From NCBI GenBank assembly GCA_020355945.1, contig CP070627.1:4882785-4903875 (forward strand): a stretch of DNA of 21,091 bases, in the 5' to 3' direction. Origin of the DNA: Candidatus Aminicenantota bacterium (GTDB taxonomy: Bacteria; Acidobacteriota; Aminicenantia; UBA2199). Under the pieces are notes generated by a model. That model was not told the DNA's origin. It ran no database searches and saw only the letters and a list, made by a program, of their open reading frames with translations. Of this stretch, positions 1 to 7,200 are shown piece after piece. The stretch's first letter is position 1, and each line of letters starts with the position of its first letter. The translations under genes were made by a program, and so were the position numbers.

Positions 1-438
1 TACCTGGGACAAAGTAACATGGACTCGGTAATGGATGTGAATTTCGATCAATTCATGGAACAAAGAGAAACGGTTTTCTCTACATTATCCGGTTTGCTAA
101 TGAACCAGGGAATCGAAAAGATTTTATTGGACCTGTTCAACCGCAGCCGCACCCGGGAAAAATTCCTGGAATATTTCGAACGACTGGTCAACTTGATTTC
201 TTTAATGTTACGAGATATAATGATACTCCAGATTGAAAAAGACAGCAGTTGTGTCATCAATGTGGATTATAGAGAAAAATTAATGCAGTTATGCGAGTAT
301 ATTACAATACAAAGAGTTCTTTTCCTTATCAGGAAAATGGAATACATATTAAGAGATATCAAACGAAATTTAAACACCAAAGTGTTGATCCTGGAGTTTA
401 TCGAAAGTTATACCAGTCAAGAGGTAGAATATGTATAG
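1..438 (+). CDS. holB: DNA polymerase III delta prime subunit, C-terminal part (5' truncated)
   Basis: The reading frame is open from base 1 (YLGQSN precedes the first Met at 19), so this is the 3' end of a longer gene. The 145 visible residues are all helical and match the C-terminal collar region of clamp-loader delta prime: a 'FMEQRE' helix, a long middle with 'LRDIMILQIEKD', then 'NVDYREKLMQL' and the closing 'RDIKRNLNTKVLILEFI'. That last element corresponds to the family's typical 'LERNANPRLALE' ending. Delta prime is a subunit of the replicative clamp loader. The ATPase-like N-terminal domains lie outside the window. The stop overlaps the start of the next gene by 8 bases. A holB-ricT pair is common in several bacterial phyla and supports the call. 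I recognise this by family pattern only. Confidence 0.78.
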   Translation, partial: YLGQSNMDSVMDVNFDQFMEQRETVFSTLSGLLMNQGIEKILLDLFNRSRTREKFLEYFERLVNLISLMLRDIMILQIEKDSSCVINVDYREKLMQLCEYITIQRVLFLIRKMEYILRDIKRNLNTKVLILEFIESYTSQEVEYV

Positions 439-1165
439 GGTAATTATGATAAAAATAGAAGATAGAAGGGATGTACTTCATTTCAAGACAAAGGAATGTG
501 ACATCAATCCCAATGATCACGTGATTATTGAATCTTTCCTGGGTGAAGAAATGGGATTAGTAGTTAAGACCTTTGGGAGTCTGTTTAATGAAATTAAAAA
601 TATCTCACATATACCTGAAATTTTAAGAAAAGCAACGGACCAGGACCTGGAAAATTTCAACAAGAAAAGTGAGGATGAGAATAAAGCCTATGAATTCTGT
701 TTGAAACGGATAAAAGATAGAGAAATTCCTATCAAATTAATTAAAGTATCTTTTTTTACTTCTGAGCGCAAGGCTATTTTTTATTTTTCTTCCGAAGGCC
801 GGATTGATTTTAGAGACCTGGTGAAAGACCTGGCTAAGAAATTCAAAATGCGCATTGAGATGCGTCAGATTGGTATCCGGGATGAAGCCAAGATGATCGG
901 GGGATTAGGGGTTTGCGGCAGACAGCTTTGCTGCAAAACCTTTTTAAGCTGCATTGAACCCATTACCCTGCAAATGGCTAAAAAACAGAACCTGAATATG
1001 AATCCTATAAAAATATCCGGACAATGCGGTCGATTGATGTGCTGTCTCTCATATGAAGAAGACAGCGGCGGCAGGATTTATTTCGAAGAGGACGAATTAG
1101 TCGGCTATGACGAAGAAGAAGATATGGTAGAGGACGAAGACGGACAATTTAAAGAACAAGAGTAG
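431..1165 (+). CDS. ricT: PSP1/RicT family protein (YaaT homologue)
   Basis: The protein has 244 residues. The N-terminal half (about 1-100) fits the PSP1 beta-rich start. The diagnostic part is the cysteine-rich block at residues 158-206: 'GGLGVCGRQLCC' (Cys162, 167, 168), Cys174, then 'GQCGRLMCCLSYE' (Cys199, 204, 205). In Bacillus, RicT with RicA and RicF binds Fe-S clusters through such cysteines, and the complex acts in RNA maturation and in control of sporulation and biofilm formation. All the expected cysteines are present. The tail (about 217-244) is strongly acidic, rich in Glu and Asp. The ATG at 431 overlaps the holB stop, with 'aagaggt' just upstream as ribosome site, implying translational coupling. 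An alternative internal Met at residue 6 is possible. Its role in a Gram-negative, non-sporulating host is not known from the sequence. Confidence 0.88.
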   Translation: MYRVIMIKIEDRRDVLHFKTKECDINPNDHVIIESFLGEEMGLVVKTFGSLFNEIKNISHIPEILRKATDQDLENFNKKSEDENKAYEFCLKRIKDREIPIKLIKVSFFTSERKAIFYFSSEGRIDFRDLVKDLAKKFKMRIEMRQIGIRDEAKMIGGLGVCGRQLCCKTFLSCIEPITLQMAKKQNLNMNPIKISGQCGRLMCCLSYEEDSGGRIYFEEDELVGYDEEEDMVEDEDGQFKEQE

Positions 1166-1268
1166 TGGTGTTAAAATAAAAACGCATCTGGTAAAAACGG
1201 TTGTGATATTTCTTCTTTTAAAACTGAAAAACAATAACAAAAATTGTTGCATATTATAAAAGGGTTGC

Positions 1269-1282
1269 TATTATGCATAATA
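1269..1282. promoter_or_regulatory. 14-base perfect palindrome, possible operator
   Basis: TATTATGCATAATA is a perfect 14-base palindrome. A related half-site with the same TTGC...TATTAT core lies about 20 bases upstream (TTGCATATTAT, 1248-1257). Symmetry of this length suits a dimeric regulator, but AT-rich DNA makes chance palindromes common and no nearby regulator gene is seen. It lies about 160 bases upstream of the first promoter-like signal. Confidence 0.25.
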
Positions 1283-1336
1283 AAAATGTAATGCAGTTAT
1301 ATCCCAAATTTACAGCCCACAGGAAAAATCGATTCT

Positions 1337-1371
1337 AAATTTTTAATATTCATATTTTTAAAAATTTTTTT
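1337..1371 (+). terminator. AT-only hairpin followed by T run, weak terminator candidate
   Basis: AAATTTTTAA (1337-1346) is the exact reverse complement of TTAAAAATTT (1358-1367). The loop is 11 bases and four further T follow. The position suits the end of the holB-ricT transcript, but a stem with no G-C pair is weak, so this is only a candidate. A second hairpin with a 7-base stem at 1414-1436 (AATTGTT/AACAATT) is followed by TTTTG. Confidence 0.25.
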
Positions 1372-1443
1372 CAAAATACTTTAAAAAAGTTGATCAGGAA
1401 AGAATTAGTCACTAATTGTTAGAAGGTGCAACAATTTTGCGTA

Positions 1444-1473
1444 TTGACAAGAATTTTTTCACTCTGATAAAAT
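1444..1473 (+). promoter_or_regulatory. Promoter-like signal P1 (sigma-70 type)
   Basis: TTGACA at 1444-1449 matches the -35 consensus exactly. TAAAAT at 1468-1473 matches five of six -10 positions, with an 18-base spacer. Transcription would begin near 1480, exactly where the GTCCTTTAA stem-forming stretch starts, which supports the call. No experimental support is available. Confidence 0.55.
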
Positions 1474-1478
1474 ATACT

Positions 1479-1599
1479 GTCCTTTAAGCAAAGGTACGAA
1501 AAGTCTAAAAAGGCTATTAAAGAGAAAGCAGTGGCGAAGTGAAAGAAGAACCCCATTTAAAGGACTTAGAATAAGTTATTTTTTATAACTAAATGTCCT
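1479..1599 (+). ncRNA. Candidate structured leader RNA with competing stems
   Basis: GTCCTTTAA (1479-1487), at the predicted start of the P1 transcript, is the exact reverse complement of TTAAAGGAC (1557-1565), giving a 9-pair closing stem. The AGGAC half (1561-1565) can instead pair with GTCCT (1595-1599), closing a second hairpin that contains AGTTAT/ATAACT (1574-1579 with 1585-1590). The 5' end can also fold on itself: CCTTT-AAGC-AAAGG, 1481-1494. Mutually exclusive pairing is typical of leader RNAs that switch state. I do not recognise a known riboswitch class here. A stand-alone small RNA is equally possible. Confidence 0.4.
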
Positions 1600-1693
1600 G
1601 CCTGAGGTCAAGGGCGGAAGCTTATCCGACTATTAAGAATTCTGGGAAACGGCTTAAAAAACCGGGAAGTGATTGTAAGCACGTTAATGTATA

Positions 1694-1722
1694 TTGACAA
1701 TGTTTTTTCAATTTGTTAAAGT
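1694..1722 (+). promoter_or_regulatory. Promoter-like signal P2 (sigma-70 type)
   Basis: TTGACA at 1694-1699, a 17-base spacer, then TAAAGT at 1717-1722 (four of six matches). It closely resembles P1, sharing TATTGACAA, then a TTTTTTCA block, then a TAAA-type -10, and lies exactly 250 bases downstream. The implied start near 1729 gives a leader of about 77 bases for the gene starting at 1806. Confidence 0.5.
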
Positions 1723-1794
1723 TTCTTTTAAAAAGGCTGTTGTTTTCAGCGAACCTGTTTATTGCCTGCTCTACAAATTGCAAGGATCTTTTAT

Positions 1795-1800
1795 AGGAGG
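1795..1800 (+). promoter_or_regulatory. Strong ribosome binding site setting a GTG start
   Basis: AGGAGG lies five bases before the GTG at 1806. This makes the GTG the clear start of the secreted protein, since the encoded N-terminus is a good signal peptide. Confidence 0.8.
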
Positions 1801-1805
1801 TTGAA

Positions 1806-4073
1806 GTGAAATTTTTTTATTTGAACGTTCTTATGGTTATATTTGCCGCTGTCTTCAACGGATCAAGTTTTTTGTTGAAAGCCGAAGATAACCAAAAAAA
1901 GAGACAATATCCTCCGACCGGACATTACCAGGTAAATCCTGCCGCATCCGGGATAAAAATAGATGGAGTACTGGACGAAGAAGCATGGCAAAAGGCAGTC
2001 AAGATAGACCTGCCCTATGAATGGAGTCCGGGTGATAATACCCCTGCACCGGTAAAGACAGAGTGTATGGTTACTTTTAACAAATCTGAACTCCACATTG
2101 CATTCCGATGTTTTGACCCTGAGCCGGGTAAAATACGTGCCCACTACATGAATAGGGACACCATAGATACCTTTATCCAGGATGATCACATCTGCATCAT
2201 GATCGACACGTTTAATGACGAACACCGTGCGTTTCAATTCCGGGTCAACCCGTTGGGTGTACAGGTGGATGCAATTAACAGCCCCATGGAAGATTACGAA
2301 GATTTTTCCTGGGATGCCATCTGGAAATCACAGGGAAAAATCACCGATTTGGGTTATAATGTTGAGATAGCCATCCCCTTTAATCAACTTCGCTTTCCCA
2401 AAAGTCAAGGAAAACAAATATGGGGATTCGAAGCGGAAAGGTCTTATCCTCGTAACGTTCGCCACCGCATGTGCTCTCATACTTATGACCGGGAAATGAA
2501 TTGTATTATCTGCCAGTTTAATAAACTGATCGGCTTTGAAGGTATATCGGCAGGTCGAAATATTGAGCTGTCCCCCACATTAACCCTGAACCGCACCGAT
2601 TACCGGGAAGATTTCCCCCGGGGGGAAATGATTGCCGGTAAAGAGAAAATTGAACCGGGAATGACAGCCAAATGGGGCATCACTCCTAATTTTATACTCA
2701 ATACGGCGATCAACCCGGATTTTTCCCATGTAGAAGCCGATGCCGCTCAATTGGAGGTCAATACCCGTTTTGCCTTGCGATACCCGGAGAAAAGACTTTT
2801 TTTCCTCGAAGGTGCGGATTTTTTTCTTACGCCAATGGAAGTTATTTTTACCCGGACAGTCTATGACCCGGTTTGGGGGATAAAAGCCACTGGAAAAATT
2901 GGTAAAAATGCTATTGGTTTTTTTGCTGCCCGGGATAACTACAACAACCTGGTTTTTCCCTCTAACCTGAGATCCCAATCCGCTTCAATAAAAGAACAGG
3001 TCTATAATGGAGTTTTCAGGTACCGACGGGATGTGGGCAAAGGTTCTACCCTGGGATTTCTATACACCGGACGGATTGGTGATGACTATTATAATCATGT
3101 GCTGGGAGCCGACGGCTTTTTCCAGCTCTCAAAAACAAAAACCCTGGATATTCAATTTTTACATTCCCTCACCCGGTACCAGGAGAATATATCTCAACAA
3201 TTCGACCAGGAAAAAGAACCTTTTAATGGAAATGGTGTTTTCGTTCAATTGGAGCATCTCAGTCGTAAGATTTACTATTTTGCCGAATACCAGGACCTCT
3301 CCGCCGACTTCAGGGCGGATTTAGGGTTTATGCCCCGGGTGGATATCCGCCGGATTACCGCTGGTATCCAGCCTATTGTCTGGGGAAAACCAGGGGGCTG
3401 GTTCAATCGCATGACCCTGGAAATTCGCGGGGAACGTATTACCGACCATACCAATGAACTGACTAACCAGGATGTGCGGCTCACGTTTAACTACGAGGGG
3501 CCGCTGCAAACTTATTTTTCCCAGTCCTTTGCTCATAAAAAAGAATTATATGAGGGCAGAAGTTTCACGCTTAACCAATTTCAGACCTATTTTAACATCA
3601 AACCCCGGGGAGGAATGAATTTTTTTATTTCCGCCGGGCTTGGCGACTCCATTGACTATGCAAACGTGCGCCCGGGCCGTTCTTTTCTTCTCAACCCGGG
3701 AATCCAACTGAGACTGGGAAGACACCTGGATATTATACTAAACCATATCTTTGAAAAACTCTCCTGGCAGGGGAAAAAAATTTATACGGTCAATCTCGTC
3801 CAGGGGAATTTCATTTATAATTTTAATATAAAAACATTTATCAGGGCAATTGTTCACTATACCTATATTAACCGCAGTGTCCCCCTGTATATCTCCCCGG
3901 TGGAACCCATTACCAAAGAATTGTTTACCCAGTTCCTATTCTGTTATAAAATGAATCCCCAAACCCTACTGTTTCTCGGGTATTCGGACAACCATTCCGG
4001 GACCAAAGGCATTGACATCACTCGCCGCGATAGGACCTTTTTCTTAAAGATTGGCTATGCCCTGGCATTATAA
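1806..4073 (+). CDS. Secreted CBM9-like / DUF5916 outer-membrane protein
   Basis: The protein has 755 residues. The GTG start is supported by AGGAGG. Residues 1 to about 26 look like a Sec signal peptide (KFFYL, then a hydrophobic VLMVIFAAVF stretch). Residues about 42-235 form a CBM9-like beta-sandwich, starting with 'IKIDGVLDEEAWQKA', the usual opening of the 'carbohydrate-binding family 9-like' domain. From about residue 255 to the end it matches DUF5916. The signature is at 301-340: 'NPDFSHVEADAAQLEVNT' followed by 'RYPEKRLFFLEGADFF'. The rest alternates aromatic and polar residues as in a beta-barrel and ends with 'LKIGYALAL', an outer-membrane-type terminal strand. The function of DUF5916 proteins is not established. 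Outer-membrane location and ligand binding are inferred. It lies upstream of the NRPS genes on the same strand, but a hairpin region lies between them, so membership of the cluster is unproven. Confidence 0.85.
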   Translation: MKFFYLNVLMVIFAAVFNGSSFLLKAEDNQKKRQYPPTGHYQVNPAASGIKIDGVLDEEAWQKAVKIDLPYEWSPGDNTPAPVKTECMVTFNKSELHIAFRCFDPEPGKIRAHYMNRDTIDTFIQDDHICIMIDTFNDEHRAFQFRVNPLGVQVDAINSPMEDYEDFSWDAIWKSQGKITDLGYNVEIAIPFNQLRFPKSQGKQIWGFEAERSYPRNVRHRMCSHTYDREMNCIICQFNKLIGFEGISAGRNIELSPTLTLNRTDYREDFPRGEMIAGKEKIEPGMTAKWGITPNFILNTAINPDFSHVEADAAQLEVNTRFALRYPEKRLFFLEGADFFLTPMEVIFTRTVYDPVWGIKATGKIGKNAIGFFAARDNYNNLVFPSNLRSQSASIKEQVYNGVFRYRRDVGKGSTLGFLYTGRIGDDYYNHVLGADGFFQLSKTKTLDIQFLHSLTRYQENISQQFDQEKEPFNGNGVFVQLEHLSRKIYYFAEYQDLSADFRADLGFMPRVDIRRITAGIQPIVWGKPGGWFNRMTLEIRGERITDHTNELTNQDVRLTFNYEGPLQTYFSQSFAHKKELYEGRSFTLNQFQTYFNIKPRGGMNFFISAGLGDSIDYANVRPGRSFLLNPGIQLRLGRHLDIILNHIFEKLSWQGKKIYTVNLVQGNFIYNFNIKTFIRAIVHYTYINRSVPLYISPVEPITKELFTQFLFCYKMNPQTLLFLGYSDNHSGTKGIDITRRDRTFFLKIGYALAL

Positions 4074-4100
4074 CATATGCATAAGTTCCAATGGTTAATA

Positions 4101-4157
4101 AAAAAAAATAATCGCCTGGCGCGGCCCGGTTCGAGGCGCTGACCGTGGGAAGGCGAT
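4101..4157 (-). terminator. Hairpin with T tract on the minus strand
   Basis: ATCGCCT (4111-4117) pairs with AGGCGAT (4151-4157), with an inner CGGT/ACCG pairing (4127-4130 with 4142-4145). Read on the minus strand the stem is followed by TTATTTTTTTTTATTAA, an ideal intrinsic terminator. Read on the plus strand the stem is preceded by the A tract and has no T run after it, so it should not stop plus-strand transcription well. No minus-strand gene is visible to its right. It might protect the upstream gene from antisense transcription, or it may be a palindromic repeat. Confidence 0.5.
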
Positions 4158-4210
4158 CATATGGGAAATTTCGCTTTTGGCGGTTTAATAGATGCAAAAT
4201 GCTTTCAAAA

Positions 4211-4216
4211 GAGGTG
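4211..4216 (+). promoter_or_regulatory. Ribosome binding site choosing the NRPS start at 4221
   Basis: GAGGTG ends four bases before the ATG at 4221. The in-frame ATG at 4161 has only a weak AAGG upstream and would add 20 residues (GNFAFGGLIDAKCFQKRCI) unrelated to the domain start. The 4221 start places the first residues (MTKLTKKNIEDIF) at the normal beginning of a condensation domain. Confidence 0.7.
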
Positions 4217-4220
4217 TATC

Positions 4221-7200
4221 ATGACAAAATTAACAAAAAAAAATATTGAAGATATTTTTGCCTTAACCCCGATGCAAGAGGGTATGCTTCTTCATTATTT
4301 GCAAGACCCGGATAGTGAGTACTTTTTTGAACAATTAATACTAAACATCTCCGGTAATATCGATGTGGATATTTTTCAAAAAGCATGGCATGTGGTTGTT
4401 GAAAACAATGGCATGCTGAGAACCGTATTCCGCTGGCATGACCTGGAAAACCCGGTACAAATCACTTTAAAAAAACATGAACCGGGAACATTATTTTACG
4501 ACTTTACCGGTATTGACGACAACGAAAAGAAAAAAAGCCTGGAAAACGTAATTGAAAAAGACAGGCTGGAAAAATTCGACTTGCGCCAGGTCCCCTTCAG
4601 GGTAACCTTATGTAAAACCAAAGAAGATGAATATGAGATGATTATCAGTCATCATCACCTATTGTTTGACGGCTGGAGTAACGGGATCATTTTGAAAGAA
4701 TTTTTTAACGCCTACAACGGCCTAGCAGCAGGTAAAAATCCAGTCAAACCGCTGAAAAATAAATTTAAGGAATTTGTCAAATGGAACCGGGACCAGGATA
4801 CCCGACAGCAAGAAAAATACTGGAGTAACTATTTAAAAGGATTTGATACCCGGAAAGAATTCCCGGGAAAACAGATAAGAAAAGGCAAAACCATCAAAAA
4901 CGTCAAAACCTTTCAACTTAGATTTGATAATGAGGTAAAAGAAAAATGGGAGAGTTTTGTAAAAACTCATAATATAACCATTGCTGATTTATTGTACAGT
5001 GGTTGGGGATTATTGCTGCAGCGCTGCAATCACACCAGCGATGTACTTTTTCATACCACGGTATCCGGGAGAAACCCGGGGATCAAAGGAATAGAAGATA
5101 TTGTCGGGATGTTCATCAATACGCTGCCGCTGCGGGTGCAAACACGCTCCCCTGAGAAAACAGCGGGTTTCCTGGCCCGCACCCATGATGACCTGCAGCA
5201 GCGCAGGGAATTTGAGAACAGCTCATTGACCATTGTGAATGAGTATCTTGATCAATTCCCCGCACAAACTCTTTTTGATTCGGTCCTGGTTATAGAGAAT
5301 TACCCGCTGGACACGATATTGATGCAGGAGAACAGTTTATTATCGGTCAATTCTTTTACCAGCCGGGGGATGTCTCATTATGATATAACTCTCATCATTA
5401 CACTATTTTCAGGTATTTGCCTGGATTTTACTTTTCACCGGGATTTATTTGATGAAGAAATCATGGTAAAACTGGCATATGATTTTTACTATATTTTAGA
5501 AGGGATTATAGAAAATCCCCACCGGGAAGTAAACCAATTAACAATATCATCGGAAGCAGTAAGAGAGAGGCTGTTGGCTCGATATAATGGCATTGGTACC
5601 GGGGGTCAGCCGGGAGATCAAGAGTATGCCGCGCCAGGGGACAGGGTGGAAGAAACATTGGTGGAGATTTGGGCGGAACTGTTCCGGGTGGATAAAGCTG
5701 TCATTGGCATTGATGCGAATTTTTTCGATTTTGGCGGTCATTCGCTGAAAGCAGCGATGCTGGCGGCAAAAATGCTCCGCTGTTTCAATGTGCCGGTGCC
5801 GCTCCCGGAAATATTCAGGCGGCCCACCATAAGAGAACTGGCACAATATATCAAACCTGCGGCTGAAGAAAAATATATTCCCATCAAACCCCTGGAGAAA
5901 AAACAATACTACCCGGCGGCCTCGGCACAAAAACGGTTGTATATGCTCCAGCAGTTAGATTTGAAAAGTACTGTTTATAATGGGCCATTGATTATGATCC
6001 TGGAAGGAGAAATCCAAAAAGAACATATGGAGCAATCGTTTAGAAAATTGATTGATCGACATGAAAGCCTGCGCACCTCGTTTAAACAACACTTTGGCGA
6101 ACCCGTACAAAAAGTCCATGACCCGGCGGATATCCGCTTTGCCCTCCAATACCATGACCTTACCCTCACTTTTGCTGAGGTTACGAAGGAAAAAAGCGGA
6201 CAGGAAAATAGTATTGCCGCACTCGGGCAAAAGGCGGTAAAACCGTTTGATCTCTCACAAGTACCGCTCTTGCGGGTGGAATTGATAAAAATAAAAGAAC
6301 AAAAACATCTATTCATCGTGGATATGCACCACATTATTACCGACGGCACCTCTACGCAAATACTGCTCAGGGAGTTCGGGGCTATCTACCGGGGAGAACA
6401 ATTATCCCCGCTGAAGATTCACTACCGGGATTTTTGCGTATGGCAGCATGAGCGTTTCAATACAGGGAAACTCAAACACCAGGAGGAATTCTGGTTCAAT
6501 CATCTCCAGGGTGAACTCCCGGTCCTGGATATGCCCACTGATTATCTCCGACCAGCCCTCCAGCATTTTGAAGGAAATCGCATTCGTTTTGAAATTGAAG
6601 AACCTTTGACCCGGCAGGTAAAGGCTTTAATGAAAAAGACCGGGACCACACTATACATGGTATTATTGGCAGTATATAATATCCTCCTGGGCTGTTATAC
6701 GGGACAGGAAGATATCATCGTGGGCACCCCCATTGCCGGAAGAAATGATGCCAGCCTGGAAGATACGGTGGGCTTATTCCTGGAAACACTGGCTGTCAGA
6801 ACTTATCCCCTGGCTAATAAATTATTTGACCACTTTTTGACAGAAATAAAAACCACCGCTTTAGATGCTTATGAGAACCGGGATTACCCCTTTGGGGAGC
6901 TGCTGGAAAAGCTGGAGGTTAGAAAGGATTTGAGCCGCAACCCGGTGTTTGATGCCATGTTAAATGTTTTGAACCAGGACACCGCTCAACTGGAGATTGA
7001 GGGGGTTACGGTTATTCCTTTTGATTTTACTTTAAACGTTTCCAAGGTGGATTTTACTTTGGAAGCGCGGGAGGTGGAAAATAAGGTGATACTGGAATTG
7101 GAATACAGCACGGCCCTGTTTCGCAAAGAAACAATGGAGCGATTCTCACGACATTTTAGCAATACCCTGGAAAGAGTCGTCAATCAGCCGCTCATCCGGT

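Larger units (their letters stand above)
1166..1805. other. 640-base AT-rich intergenic region
   Basis: No convincing gene is seen here. Up to about 1440 the stretch is strongly AT-rich, with A and T runs, several inverted repeats (1230-1248, 1269-1282, 1337-1367, 1414-1436) and no open frame of note. From 1444 to 1722 it carries two promoter-like signals and a stem-forming stretch, listed separately. It separates the holB-ricT pair from the secreted-protein gene and is the likely place where one transcription unit ends and another begins. Confidence 0.7.

Noticed and set aside
1525..1555. Stretch resembling a 23S rRNA helix (GGCGAA...AAGAACCCC)
   Set aside because: Only short matching words. 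The surrounding sequence does not continue as rRNA.
1480..1680. Possible known riboswitch, RNase P, SRP or 6S RNA
   Set aside because: None of the conserved cores I know for these families is present. Kept only as an unclassified structured leader.
1593..1697. 34-codon open frame starting ATG inside the leader region
   Set aside because: No ribosome binding site, it overlaps the candidate stem and ends inside the P2 -35 box, and its composition is unremarkable.
4161..4220. Upstream ATG at 4161 giving an NRPS longer by 20 residues
   Set aside because: Weak ribosome site and no fit to the condensation domain start. The ATG at 4221 has GAGGTG and the right N-terminus.
5547..6349. Long minus-strand open frames opposite the NRPS and PKS genes
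   Set aside because: They are shadows of the coding strand, with no ribosome sites or recognisable domains. The opposite frame is clearly a megasynthase.
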